Shown: positions 45,697-57,835, numbered from the stretch's first letter. The stretch is 64,000 nt of DNA from Pyrocephalus nanus (GCA_038380795.1 CM076261.1:34931866-34995865), one strand, 5' to 3'. Numbers and translations are program-made. Notes: generated by a model not told the origin, from the sequence alone.

Positions 45697-46163
45697 CTAA
45701 TACTGGCATGTTGATTTCAAAGGATACTGGGGTTGTCTTACCCATACAGATCTCAGCTTAGGGCTAATACCTACAGGTTCTGCCCTGGTCCAGTTTCCTG
45801 GAATTCCACTGGCCCACACCACAGGAACAACTCCATCTGCCACTTCAGTCGGGATGCTGATGCTGACAGGGGTTATGTCCTGCACAAAAAGAGCTGCTGC
45901 TCTCACACATTTAGTTTCAGCAATTACAATTTCAATCATCTCCCCTTTGTTCCATTTAATACCTGCCTCAACTTTTCCAACCAATCTCTTCCTGGCAGTG
46001 GTTTGGGTAATTCTGGCAAATAGATAAACTGAGGAATTCCCCAAGGTTTTCCCACTTTAACCCCTGTCATACCAATCACCTTTACAGTGGCATCCCATAA
46101 CTCTCCCTCTGTTGTGTTAAGCACTGAGGAAGCTGGACCTGTGTCTGACCAGGACATGTGCAA
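45697..46163 (-). pseudogene. Retroviral protease and RT-start remnant
   Basis: The catalytic Asp-Thr-Gly of a retroviral aspartic protease is at 46145-46137, and the C-terminal GRDWLEKL motif near 45980. An overlapping, shifted frame (to 45697) contains the VWVRQPQYPL-like start of reverse transcriptase. The frames are offset by one, and RT ends after about 15 residues, so the pol gene is both frameshifted and deleted. Proteolytic and polymerase activity are lost. Confidence 0.75.
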
Positions 46164-46200
46164 ACCAAATGCTGGGGACTGGAACCTACACCTTGCATTC

Positions 46201-47155
46201 CTGCAGCTCTCACAATTCCACTCAAGAGAAAACAGCTAATGGTACCATCACTACTCATTCCTTAATCCCAATCTCACACTTCTTTTGCAGTTGGAGCACC
46301 ACTTTTAGAACTCAATTACAGCCCATTCCAGAGCTCCATGGCCAGGACGGACAGCTACACCTCTGATACTCTCAGGAATGCCTCAATCCATTCCAGGGAC
46401 CTTGCTTTGAGCTCCCCAGCTTGGGACACCCAGAGGAGCTCCCCGAAGAATGCTTTGGGTGCGCGCTCGAGTCCTCGGGGTGCCCCAGCCTGGGGGGCAC
46501 CAACAGCACTGTCCCTCCAGGGGGCCCAACCTGCTCCCAAAATGCAGGGGGATCGTGCCCGTGTCCCAGACTGCTCCGGGGATCTGAGGGCCTTCCCGAG
46601 AACACCTCCGTGCCGGCATGAAGGCCCAGATATCCCTGGGAACCACGGGAGAGCAGGTACAGAGTCCCTGCTGGGGGGCCCATTTGGCTGCCCGCAAGTA
46701 GCTCGGCAGAGAAGCCTCTAAGACTCAGCTGGTAAGTTTTAGAAACCAGGCATTCCTTGCTTACAACACCCTGCAATCATCCCAGCCCAGCGCCTGTCCT
46801 GGCCATCAGCTCTTACAGTGCACACAGAGGTGTCTCCACTGCAGCTGAAGGGAGGGATCAGCATTACATGAGAGTTCATCCTTGCATTCCTGTTCCACAC
46901 TCAGGACATTTCCCAACACCTATTCCCATACAAACAAACTCTCATAAGGCCTCTGAGGGGCTCCATCGGGGGTCTCTGGTGGTCACCAGTGCTAGAGCCC
47001 CCAAAGATCTAAGTGACAACCTCTTGAGCTTCAAGTCACTTCACCTGGTTGCAGAGTAACTTGGTGTTGCTTGGCTGCTGCCTGAGTTGCCCTCTTTATT
47101 GGCTGCTACCCAAGTTCCTTTCTTTATTCTTTCTTTAAAAAAGGAATAAAGAGCA
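46201..47155. other. Stretch upstream of the retroviral protease remnant
   Basis: Minus-strand frames of 104 and 134 codons (46383-46776) occupy the place where gag would lie. I see no zinc knuckle or capsid motif, so a gag assignment is only positional. Confidence 0.3.
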
Positions 47156-47159
47156 TTAA

Positions 47160-47560
47160 TATGTGCACAGGGGAAACGGGGACGGAGGAGGGGGACAGGG
47201 GGCAGGCAGAGTGTGTGGCGGAGCAGGGATGAAGGAGGAGGGAAAGGCTGGAGGAGCCGGGGGGACGGGGGTGTTCAAAAGGGACACGACCGGGGCCAAG
47301 GGGAGGCAGCGTACGGACACAACCAGGGCAGAGGAGAAGAAAGCAGAGCAAGGAGGATCGGGGTGTGGGGCAGGGGACGGAGAGAGAGCAGGAACAAGCA
47401 GGACAGGAGGCCAGGGAGGGTGGAAGGGCAGGAACGAGGGTTGGGGGGGTCGGGGTACCTCTGCGGGCAGAGTCGAGGTATAGGGAACAGCCAGATTGAG
47501 AAGAGAACGAAGAAAAGGGGAAAGTATAAAAGAAAAAGCAAAAATAAAAGGTACTAATCA
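47160..47560 (+). repeat. Purine-rich tract, about 400 bp
   Basis: The plus strand is dominated by G and A (GGAGGA, GGGACAGG, AGAAAAGGGGAAA) with few pyrimidines. Asymmetry of this length can form triplex DNA. The tract lies directly beside the CpG island on its low-coordinate side. Long open frames on both strands follow from the missing stop codons. Confidence 0.7.
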
Positions 47561-48479
47561 AAGTAAAGAAAAAGAGCCACAGCAACGACAGACCCCTGCG
47601 GCGTTTCTGCTTCCCGCACACTACCTGAGCAAATAGCACCGGCGGCCAGTTCCGGCCCTTAAATACCCCCGCCCTGACCCGGCCGCGCCGCTCAAAAGCA
47701 GCAGAACCGCGCCCGTCCCACTGTTGCGGGGTCAGCACCGGAGGAGCGTGGCTACATATGGGGCTCGGCATCAGAACCGCGACCGGTATCGGGACCGCAA
47801 CCAGGATTGGTGGCCGGACCGCTACTGGAGAAGTGAGGCTGGTTTGGGGCTGGGAATGGGCTCGGGAGCACGATGGGGACCGGCATGGGCATATCTGCCC
47901 CGCCACGGCCGCCAGAAGTGGTTCTGGGGCGGTCCTTGGGACTGACCCCGGCGGGGCTGTTCGGGCCGGGGCTCTGCCGGGGCCCGGGGGCGGGAGAACG
48001 GCGGCGCTTTCCTCGTACGTCCTCGTGGGGACGCGCCAGGCCCGCCCCGGGACCCCCCGAACTCGCCGGGCCCCCAGTGCCGCCCGCGCCCTCCCGCAGG
48101 GTCAGAGCCCCCCCCGCTCGGGCACCCCCGGGACCACCGCATCCACCCCGGAGAGAACATTGCCCGCCTGCCCCTTCTCCGCGGCCGCAATGCCGCGGGC
48201 TTCCCGCCCGCACTACCCCCGGGAACGGGGGATCTGGGGCCCGCCGGGGCTTCGGGCACGGGCCCGCTCCGGCCGTGGGGAGCCGGAGCCCATGCCGGGG
48301 CAGAGAAGATCGGTTCCTTTTCTCGTTCCTCCCGTGCTCCGGGATCCCGAGCGGAGCTGCCCGGCTGTCTCCGTGTCCCTGTGTCTGTCCGCAGGCAGCC
48401 CCAGGAGCTGGCGCTGACCGTGCCGCGGGTCGGGCACAGGCTGGTCCCGGCTCTGCCTTCGGAACGGCCGCAATTCCCA

Positions 48480-48534
48480 ACAGCAATTCTTTTGCCTGCG
48501 ATCCAGAAGCTGCAGCTCATCTGACAGCTGCCAG
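48480..48534 (+). other. 3' part of a candidate plus-strand first exon
   Basis: The segment ends CTGCCAG|GTGAGA, a strong splice donor, inside the CpG island. The 5' end cannot be placed. It contains no long open frame joined to the next exon, so it is probably 5' untranslated. Confidence 0.4.
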
Positions 48535-48647
48535 GTGAGACCTGAGGCTCTCCTTCCTCTCCCCCACTTTCTCTGGAACTCGCACCCTCCCGTGGCAAAC
48601 CCTCTGGTTTTAAAAATCCCGCTGAAACATTTCATCTTTATTTGCAG

Positions 48648-48737
48648 ACGGGGAAGGTCCTGCCTGGGCGTGGAACGGCTACAGAAGAGGAGAGCGAAAA
48701 ACGCTCCAACCGGACAATGTGGCGCGAGTCAGAGGAG
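48648..48737 (+). CDS. Candidate exon with a start codon (unidentified plus-strand gene)
   Basis: The acceptor TTTATTTGCAG and donor GAGGAG|GTAAGG flank exactly 90 nt. An ATG at 48717 opens MWRESEE and leaves in phase 0. The Kozak context (ACAATGT) is only fair. The next exon is not established. A segment at about 50431, after TTCTCTCTCAGCAG, would join in phase 0 (reading DVECHPVPEV) but is not recognised. The product is unknown and could be a non-coding transcript. Confidence 0.38.
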
Positions 48738-49620
48738 GTAAGGACCGCAGGGAAATGCTTTTGGGAAATCCGCCTTTATTAAATCTCGGCCGCTGTCGCT
48801 CCTCTGCATGAGCCCTTCACAGGCACGGGCCGGAGGGAGCACGGCCGGCTGGGCTGTGCCCGGCTGGGGACGGGCACGATCTCCTGATTGCCGTGCTCGG
48901 GGAGGTTTTCCTGCCCCGCCCGGGATTTCCCCAGTGGCTGTCGAGGTGCTCGCGTGTGACGGCCGCTGCCAGGGACAAAGGAGCCCGGCGAGTCCGGAGG
49001 GTTCCCTCGCTCCGAGGCACGGGCGTTCGGCCGAGGGTCACCGTCTGGTCCCGCCTGCAGGGGGGCATCTCCTCCAGGTGAGCGCTTGCGACCCAAAATG
49101 CTGGGGGGCGGGGGGGGGGGTGCCGGGTCGGGGCCGCTTTTCGGGCCCGGAGCTGGACGGAGCCCTCGGCGGCTCCTGCTTCCCGCCAAGAATGTTCTCG
49201 GGGCTCCCTGTGCGCTCCCAGCCCGGCAGGGAAGGCGGGGCGGGAGGAGCACGGAGCAACAGGCAGCGACCCGGCCCTCCTTGCGCTTCCTCTTTCCGGG
49301 GGACGGATGAGCCGTGCCCTGCACTGCCCTGCCGGGGCTCGCGGCGCTCCAGAGTGTCCAGAGCTGGGGGAATCCCACCCGCAGCCGCGAGACTCCCAGC
49401 ACAGCTCGTGGCAGCAGGGATGGAGCAGCTCCGGGCCAGCACTTGCCGCGGGCACGAGATGGATTTGTCTCCCAGGCACGGCTCGTCTGTGAAATTCACG
49501 TCTGTGCTCGTGGAACGGGGCAGCTGGGCTGTGTTTGGGGCCGCTGTGCTGGGCTGCCGGGGCTGGGTAAGCCCGTTCCCTGCCAGGGAGCCCCGGGGGG
49601 AGCCGTGGCGGGGCTGAGGG

Positions 49621-51034
49621 GCTATTGCTCTCTGGGTCTATCAGGGTTTGCCTTGGAACTCCAAAACCTTTCCCCGTGCAGAGCTATGAGGCAAAGGCTG
49701 CTCTGACTTGGTTTTCTGGTGCCGACTTAATGTTCTTTCCTCGTTCTGTGTCAATTTCAAGCCTCCCTCGTGGTTTCCCCTGCTGCTGGCAGAGGGTGGC
49801 AAGTTGTGCTTCCTGCTAGGAGAGAGGAGGACTTTGGAAAGCTGCTCTGCAACCACAGCTGTGCCGAGCCTGGAAGTTTGTACCGATAAGAGCAGGGCTT
49901 ATGCTCCCAGTGAGGAACTGGGTTTTACTGTTGGAAGCTGGAATATGCATGTGCCTTCTAAATCCAAGGTAAAGCAGAAGTGGGAGGGACCCTGAGCAGG
50001 TTTGATGGCACGACAGCAGCTTCAAAAGACTTTGACTATGGGAGAAGGAAACATTGCTCCTTTTTTGCAGGGAGGCAGTTTGCAAGGACAGGGAGGTTGC
50101 TGTGCTCTCTGGCAAAACTACGCAGGGTGGGATGTACACAGGGTGAGGAAATCTTGGCCACGTGTGGGCTGCAGAAAAGGTGTGTGGGTGCCTGTGTGTG
50201 ACACCTGTGTGTATGCAGGAAGGGCTTTCTGGTGCCACTTGAACTTGTAGGGAGTCCAAAAGGGCACAGTTGTCTGAAAAAGGCAAAAGCTCTCAGCTTC
50301 TGTTATCACCTGTACTAAAGGAGATGAAAATTTTTCCTCCTCGTTTGCAGACTGCACAAAGCTCCTGGGAAAGAAAGCTCGAGGTTCCAACTCAGCTTTA
50401 TGTTAAAAGTTTCCTTCCTTCTCTCTCAGCAGGATGTCGAGTGCCACCCTGTCCCTGAGGTCACTGTTTCTCCTGCTGGGAGAGCACGGGGTGGATGGAA
50501 AGGATCCCCAGGCATGTGCAGGCACAAGGAGCTCATCCCACTGCAATTCTCCTACAGCTGTCATAAGATGGGCTTTCAGGGTACCCTGGGTAATGTGCCA
50601 GCTCTCCTGCTGGAGCTGTTCTATGGAATATTTGACCAATCTGCTTCCTTTTCTGGTTAACCTGGTGTGCATCTCTTATGTAAACTAGATTTTTCACACC
50701 ATTTCATTTACTCATGCGCAGCCATCCCTTTTGAGCCCTTCAGGCAGTGCTTCGAGATTGGATGGGGATCATGATACTGAGAAGGAGTCTCAAGGCAGAG
50801 CAGGAAGTTGGCTCAGCACAGCACTGCCCCATGCAGCTCTGCAGGACACTCTCTTCCAATCACAACTTTCCTGCCACAACAGTCAGAATGTTTGAGACAA
50901 AACATGCTTATGCTTGGTCCTCCACAACTTGGCTTTCTGCTTCCGTGACAGGCTTGAAAAATTCTCCTGTGGTGGGAATTGATCTGTGAGTACCTGTCTA
51001 ACTGTCTTTTTTTAAGAAGCATTGATGTTGAAAA
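49621..51034. other. Downstream flank of the CpG island
   Basis: Mixed composition, with one plausible plus-strand acceptor (TTCCTTCTCTCTCAGCAG near 50430) and an open frame after it to about 50658. No other exon is supported. Confidence 0.4.
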
Positions 51035-51126
51035 AAAATCACAGAACCTTCTAAGTTAGAAGGTACCTACAAAGGGTCATCAAGTCCAGCTCTTAAATGA
51101 ATGGCTCATACAGGGATCAAACATAA
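51035..51126 (-). mobile_element. CR1 LINE 3' fragment
   Basis: AATCACAGAACCTTCTAAGT, then AAGGTACCTACAAAGGGTCA and CAAGTCCAGCTCTTAAATGA follow the reversed 3' end of CR1, strongly decayed. Confidence 0.72.
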
Positions 51127-51379
51127 TTACATTTACACATAATTATGGTGTAATTAGCACCACACTCTAATCAAGAGTGAGGTGAGACTTTTGAGAATAT
51201 GTTAGAGAAATACAATGTAAGATTTAAATGAGAATTTGAAGATAGAATGGTTGAGATTATTAGCATTTTATCACTGACAAAACAATCGGAATTTTAAATC
51301 CAAAATGCTCGTCTGACAAAGCTAATACTTCTAAGATTACCTTGTCTGTTATATTGGTTTGCCTGCTGAATTCAGAAAA

Positions 51380-51865
51380 TGTATAGGGTCTAGCTGAGAA
51401 GGAGTTAATTTTGTCCGTAGCAGCCCTCACAGTGCTGTACTTTGCATTGGTATCTAGAGAGTTGCTGACAACCCGCTACTGCTACTGCTCAGCAGCACTG
51501 GTACAGCACCAGTGCTGTCTCTCCAACATTCCATCCCCTATCAGACCACTGGGAGTGGGCAAAATTTTGGGATGGGACATAACTAGGACAGCTGACCCAA
51601 ACTGACCAAAGGGATATTCCATACCATATAATTTCATCTGTCATTTCAGATATGAAAGCTAAGGAAAGAAGGAGGAAGTGGGGGCATTCATTATGTACAA
51701 AGCTTGCCTTCCACAGCCATTGCTATGCATGCTGGAGCCCTGCTTCCCTGGAAGTGGCCAGGTATTGCTTGCTGATGGGAAGTAGAGAATAAAATCTTAA
51801 TTTCTTTTTCTTTCCTTGTTTTAGTAAACTTCCCTATCTTAAACTATGATTTTTCTTCCATCTTA
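51380..51865 (+). mobile_element. Endogenous retrovirus LTR, decayed (bird ERV type)
   Basis: It begins GGGTCTAGCTGAGAAGGAGT, has the hallmark GGACAGCTGACCCAAACTGA, then CCAAAGGGATATTCCATACC and ATATAATTTCATC, and ends in a pyrimidine-rich region with AATAAAATC and TTTAGTAAACTTCCC. These blocks occur in this order in a common avian ERV LTR. No internal retroviral sequence adjoins it, so it is a solo LTR. Exact ends were not determined. Confidence 0.75.
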
Positions 51866-54384
51866 TTTTCTCTCCACTGTCCATCTCAGCAAGGGAAGTG
51901 ATAGAGCAGACTGGGGGGCACCTGGCTTCCGGCTAAGGCCAACTCACCAAAGGAAGTATAGCTCAGTTCAATATAAGTCTCAAATCTCTATCTACCATGT
52001 CTTTACAGAATTCATAATTGATCATTTGTTTGTTTTGAAGACAGCAATATATTTGAAGAAAGCACCAAAGACAGTGTGAGTGATATATTAAAGAATGCTT
52101 CTATCTGGTACAAATTTCAGCACGCATTACTTTGATTAAAACACTGTCTCTCTTGAATGTTATAAAAATTAAAAAAAAAAAAAAAGAATTCTAGCATTTG
52201 AAGGGGATCTTTTGTCTGCATTGGAAGTCTATTTTTTAGTGTAGTCATGGATCATTGATGGCACTGGACAAGGCATATTTGCAGGGGAAGGACTTAAGTG
52301 ATTGATGAAGTAAGGAGAATTTTTCAAGAATTACTTTAAAGATTAAATGCATGTTCACAATTACTCATACATTTTCTTTAAAGTAGAGTAAATCAGAGTG
52401 AGAGCTAGACTTTTAAAGTATGAAGCCCTCAGCTTTAACTGAAGGGAAAGAAGGGACTTATGTGGTGCTGAAAGGCGGGAGTAGTCTGGGTTTTGTTACG
52501 TGAGGTCTCACTGAAGTTCACTTTTCTTACATTGTCTATATTAAAATTAGAAAAAAAATAACCCATAGCACTTTAGTGGTATATGTTTTTCTACACATAC
52601 ATTTTTAGTCTATGGAAAAAATAATTCATAAATATCTATTTTTTGAGCAATATTCTGGTTTATTTCTGTTTGAAATTTTGTGTTGGGAAGAGAGCATGCT
52701 GGCAGAAAGAGGGGAAGCTGTGGTTTCTGCTGGTCTCAGGATAGTAGCAGCCTGTGTAACCTTCAGAGAGGGCATAAAAACTAGGAGAAATAGAAAACTG
52801 TCTTTTTATCTCTATGTACCAGGCAAAAGAAGCATTTCCCTTTAGGTATGAAAAAGAAATCACATTTCACTGATGAATTACTTTCAAACTGGTACTGATA
52901 ATTTTTGTCCTAAAAAGCCTACAGCAGTATTTGTGGTCTGTTCATTCCAAATGTCCCTGAACACTCTCAATTTGGAATGAAAAGTAGAATCAGAACGGTA
53001 TGTAAAAATATAAAGTTTTTTCCTTTCCTTTTATTGGTTTCTTAACTTATATATGTACATATGGAGTAAGTACTTTTCATTTAATTATTAGTAATGGCTG
53101 CACATAAATGAAACACTAAAGATAGTGTTGCATAAAATAGACATGAATTTTTAAATCCATGCTGATAGAGGAAGTTTCTCAGAGTTAGTTACTAAACAAA
53201 TGTTTTAAGGTGAAGCTAAAACTTAGATGGATGAAGGAATATGCAATATTGAGACCACTTTAAAGAAATTCAGAACAAAACTAGACTATGCCAGTAACCT
53301 TTTCTACACTTCAGTCTTTACTAATGTCATCATCACTACTGCTTATTATAATCCTGAAGAAGATTGCATTTTTTTTAACTCAGGCATATTTGAATCCAAA
53401 ATAAGGGGCAGATGGGCACTACTTAACCCTGAAAGAAGTTTTTTTACTTCCCTTCTAAGTGATATTCAGGAGTCTTGAAGAATGATTTTTTTAACTTTTA
53501 AGTGGAACTTCTAGAAACCAGGAGAAATAACTACTGTAAGTACTTCAGCACAAGTGCTTGGCAACATTACTGGTGATGAACATTCACATATTTCCATTTG
53601 GTCCTAATTTACTCTCTCTATCATAGACAGTAACAAAACAACATAAAAAGAAGAAAAATAAAGAGCTAAAGAAAACAACAAAAAAAAAGGCGGCATTAGG
53701 ATTCAGGACTGATATGGCTCTTCAGAGAAGAAAATGCCAGAAGGATGGTAGACAACAATGAAGTTGGTTGCTGCTTTCTTTTAATGGTCCTCAGACTTCA
53801 GAAGTATCTTATAGATCAAGCTGAGGAGCTATTGCTGAAGTGGTGTTATGCACTTGCAGATAGGAAAATCAGTTTGAGTAACATTTAGGAGGCAGTTTGT
53901 ACCTACAGCCTTCTTTAGCATCCTTCCAGGAATTCTGCAGAGATACAAGACATCTTGGCATGATTAGTCCTACAACTTCAGGAAACGTAGGCTGAGGAAA
54001 AGGGTCTGATGTTTTATAGAAAAGCCTCGGTACCACAAAATGTCATGTGCCTGCAGAAGAAGTGCCCTGTCCCCATAGATAGAGAATTTTTTTTCTTCTG
54101 GGATGAGAGCTGAGGAGCAGAGAGAACCAGAGTTTTTAGCTTGTTGTGCAAAAATACTCTGCTTTTAAAATTCATGTTTAGTTTTTTCTGGTAGGTTCCT
54201 GTAGGACCTGTTAAAGACTATTGAATCCAAATTAAAGATGAAGTCGTATTCAGGAGGTATAATATTTTGAGCAATCTCAATCTTCATATTATATAGAACT
54301 GCTGTGTGACACACTAGTTGAATTACTCAAAGCAGGTTAAGTAGAGGAAGCACTGACAAAAATGGTCCTTTTGGATGCTGAACT
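51866..54384. other. AT-rich non-coding stretch
   Basis: An 83-codon plus-strand frame (53227-53478) is the longest open stretch. It is not recognised and has no splice flanks. No repeat is identified. Confidence 0.45.
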
Positions 54385-55265
54385 GGGCAAACCTGAGAGG
54401 AGTAGAAAGACTTTCCAGGAGCCTTCAACTTGTGTGAAGGAACTACAGGCCTGTCAGTCTGACCTTGGTGCTGGAGAAGGTCATAGAGCAGATTATCTTG
54501 AGTGCCACAACATGACACATATAACACAACCAGGGGAACAGGCCCAGTCAGCATGGTTTTAAGAAAGGCAGGTCCTGCTTGACTCACTTGATCTTCTGTG
54601 ACAAGGTCATAATTTTACAGAATGAGGGTAAGGCTGTGGATGTTGTCTACCTGGACTTTATTAAAGTCTAATACACTCTTTCCCACAGCATTTTCCTGGA
54701 GAAACTCACAGTTTATCGCTTGAACAGCTACACTGTTCACTGGGTAAAAAAATGGCAGAATGACCAATTCCAAAGTGTGATGGTCAATGGAGTTAAATGC
54801 AGCTGATAGTCAGTCACAAGTGGTTTTTCCCAGGTCTCAGTACTGGGGCCAGTCCTGTTTAGTATCTTTATTGATGACCTGAACAAAGGGATCGAGTGCA
54901 TCCTCAGTAAATTTACAGATGTCATCAAGGTGGGTGGGAGTTTTGATCTGCTGGAGTGTAGGAAGTATCTGCACAAGGATCTGGACAGGGTGGATAGCTG
55001 AGGTTTGTTGTATAGGATTCAACAAGTCAAAGTGCCTCTATCACTCTCCACTTGAAAGGAGGTTGTAGCAAGATGGGGATTGGTCTCTTGTCCCGAGTAA
55101 CAAGCAAGAAAATGGCCTCAAGTTGTGCTGGGAAGATTTAGATTGAACAGTAGGAAAAAAATTATTCACCAGGAGGGTTTTCAAGCATTGAAACAGGCTA
55201 CCCAGGAAGTGATTGAGTCACCATTTCTGAAGCTGTTTAAAAGACTTGTGTGATTGCAGATTCTT
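54385..55265 (+). mobile_element. CR1 LINE fragment with decayed reverse transcriptase
   Basis: The stretch keeps the CR1 ORF2 order across three frames: a 'CQSDLGAG'-type block, CATGGTTTTAAGAAAGGCAG (HGF(R/K)KG), GGATGTTGTCTACCTGGACT (DVVYLDF), CACTGGGTAAAAAAATGG, GTACTGGGGCCAGTCCTGTT (VLGPVLF) and ATCTTTATTGATGACCTGAA (IFIDDLN). The 3' part continues past ATCTGGACAGGGTGGATAGC. Frameshifts and stops make the RT inactive. It is the longest CR1 piece in the window and lacks the terminal octamer tail. Confidence 0.9.
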
Positions 55266-55560
55266 CTATTATGCTCGACTGTAGTGTGCTATTGCCATGA
55301 AAGGCACTCGGGATGATAGTCTTTGCCCTAAAACAGCTAAGAGGTGAAACGAGACACTGATGCTGACCTCAAATTCTGTTTTCCATCCAACTCAGCTCTC
55401 TTCTTTCTCGAGCTTAATATATTTTGCGGTAAACATGTCAGCCTCTACAACATTCAGTACTTTCATGTTATTTAAAAATATTAATATCTAGTTAAGTGTT
55501 GATTGTAAGTTTTTCCGGATTTCCTACTTATATATAATTCTGTATCGGTATGCATATATA

Positions 55561-55582
55561 TAACACATATGCATATGTGTTA
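55561..55582. repeat. Perfect 22-bp palindrome in TA-rich DNA
   Basis: The two 11-base halves are exact reverse complements with no spacer. The palindrome sits beside a TATATATA run and could extrude as a cruciform, though chance is quite possible in such alternating DNA. Confidence 0.9.
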
Positions 55583-57548
55583 ACAGCACGTAGAAGGGAT
55601 ATGACCTGACTACTGAAAGAGAACTACAAGATTATACTGTGTATTAGCACTTTGAGAAAGCTGGTTTAATTGAATGATGTTTGTTATTTTTCTTTCAACC
55701 ACTTTTCCTGAGAGGATGAGGTAACAAAGACTGGTAATGTAAAATTGTTCTATGAAACATGATAATATGCTGTAAATGTTTGGCCTTTTCATCATTTAAG
55801 CAATAAGACACTCCAGGGTGTGATGTTGAGGGATAATATTAACACAGCTCACCTACACTGAGTTTAGTATGCATGCTGATATCAAAAAGTAATGGGCACC
55901 CCGGAGTGTTTATGGAAGTATAAAATGCCAGATAAACTCTTAGAGGGGATTTCTTATGTCTATAATTTTTTAAAATAATCAGCACAAAGTTATATTTAAA
56001 ACCAAAACAGACAAAAAAGCCCACTTAACCACGAACATCTCTTAAACAAATCCAAAGGTTTTCTAATTATTATTATTAATATATCTTTTTTGGTATTCAA
56101 AGCCAAATCAGCCTAGAACATATTGCCATAAGATCTAGTATAAATATATAGTTGTAAAGAATGCCTGTCTGGAGACAGACTAATTGTAGTAGATAAACTA
56201 ACTAATTTTGTATATAAATGTAATTTCTAGGTAGGATTAAAGACATATGCAATCACTTTGCTTCTAGGTTTGTGTATTCTCAAACCACTGAATAGCTCAG
56301 TAACATTGACTTGCTAATTTCCAGTGCTTTGACACAAATGTATATTGTTATCCCTTCCTTATGTTTACTATGTTCCTTTCCACCATTACTTGATAACCTC
56401 TTTTTTCATTTTGCCTCTTTTGCATACTTTTCATATATTTCATATTTATTTCCTTTGCCTCTTTATATTCAGTAAATGCTTTAATAAGATTTAGAAACAA
56501 GAAAAAATATATATTAAAAAATCACCTAATAATTTAATTGGCAATCCTGCTATGTAGACTTAAATTTGTCTTATACTTTTATGCTGAAGCCATTATTGTA
56601 GACTTGGCTTCTTGAAGATTATGATGTACCAAATTACAAAGACAATTTAGGTCTTGTAAATGTTGGCAGAAATATTTCTAAAAGAACAGAAAGACAGTAG
56701 GATACCTGTTGTTAGACTATCACATGAATTTGTTTGTGCTCCTGTGTGGTGTCACAGCCTCTCTCTCTCAGCCACATCTCTAACTGTCCGTACATAAAAA
56801 ACTATTATTCTTCAGATTGTCAGATTGGAGGTAGCTATCTCTTTAATCTTTGTGTGCTCACTTTTAAGGGTTGATTTTCAGAACTCTACTACTTGTACTG
56901 TAGCTGTAACTTTTCTGTGCTTTTCAACCATTTCTTAGAATATTAATATTAATGGTGCCAAAGGAAAATTCTACAGGAATGCAGAGAGAATTGCCACCTG
57001 AGCACAGTGTGACACAACATAATACTGAGCAGCATCTGAATACGAAAAAGATACAGAAAGTGTCATGTGTAAAGCTGGGTAAGGAACCCAAAGCTGACTT
57101 TGCAATTATTGACCATTGTACCAAAGCAGTCTACATGCAAATTTTGGAGCATCTGACCGCCTTTTAATAATGCTATGTGTACTTCCCAGATCTAAAGGAA
57201 AAGGCATGTGCAGTATAGGTGAGAGGTGATCTCATTTTAGAAAAGGCAAGTTCAAGAAGTATACCTTGCAATTGTAGGAGACGGGACCTCAGCCTGCTAT
57301 TACTGATTCTTAGAGTCAGTCAGCAGTTTCAGACTGGCACTTCAACTGAAATGAAAGGAAACTGAGTTTACAATCCCATAAAAAACTTAAAAAAATAACT
57401 TTCCTCCCAATAAGGGAATTACCATTAACAATAAGAAATTGTCCATCCCAAAATAGCCAAACAGTCAATAATTTCTTTCCATTCTAACCAGAAATTGTGG
57501 TTATTCAAACACTCAAACTTTAATGTGAAAATTGATACATTGTCTTTG

Positions 57549-57600
57549 TATTTGATAAATTCTCTTGAATTGATAAATTCTCTTGAATTGATAAATTTTC
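57549..57600. repeat. 18-bp tandem repeat, about 2.6 copies
   Basis: The unit GATAAATTCTCTTGAATT repeats head to tail, with the last copy partial. Confidence 0.85.
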
Positions 57601-57835
57601 CTATTTTTTGGTTTTGCCTTTCTAAAAACCCTGTTATTTTTTCGGATAACTTCCACTTGACCAAATAGAAATTCAATCTTTATTGATGAACAATAAATAC
57701 CTGCATGGAAAGCACATTCTTAGGAACATAAGCTTGACCACAGGGTGCATCTATTTTAAATGACTGGCACCAGCCAAAACTGTGCAGTGATGATCTTGTT
57801 TATTGATGGAAAGATTAGTAATGCAGTGCTTCTGT

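Larger units (their letters stand above)
44620..46200 (-). mobile_element. Broken endogenous retrovirus: protease, RT start, envelope TM, 3' LTR-like end
   Basis: Read on the minus strand, an aspartic protease remnant (46163-45940) is followed by the start of reverse transcriptase (about 45800-45700). The rest of pol is missing, and a transmembrane-envelope remnant (45499-45191) follows. Downstream are a possible TATATATA promoter motif near 45180 and a poly(A) signal near 44612, consistent with a 3' LTR. The reading frames shift between segments and stops interrupt them, so nothing can be expressed as a full protein. The protease and RT pieces resemble class I (gammaretrovirus-like) elements, while the envelope piece resembles avian alpharetroviral TM. 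This suggests recombination or a mixed-origin element. Edges are approximate. Confidence 0.7.
47640..49620. promoter_or_regulatory. CpG island, candidate bidirectional promoter
   Basis: This is the second strongly CpG-rich region outside the array, about 2 kb long. Plus-strand exons leave it to the right (48534 donor, exon 48648-48737), and on the left the minus strand has a TATTTAAG motif near 47665. The minus-strand gene at 38.5-43.2 kb and the candidate exon at 44.16 kb would be natural partners, but no minus-strand first exon is certain. An 11-base G run lies at 49110-49120. Confidence 0.65.
55266..57835. other. AT-rich non-coding stretch
   Basis: It contains a perfect 22-bp palindrome at 55561-55582 and an 18-bp tandem repeat (about 2.6 copies) at 57549-57600. 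No gene is supported. Confidence 0.5.

Noticed and set aside
46338..46776. Retroviral gag remnant
   Set aside because: Position fits gag, but no zinc knuckle, capsid major homology region or matrix motif can be seen in any frame.
53227..53478. 83-codon plus-strand frame
   Set aside because: No recognised family, no flanking splice signals and AT-rich surroundings; length is compatible with chance.
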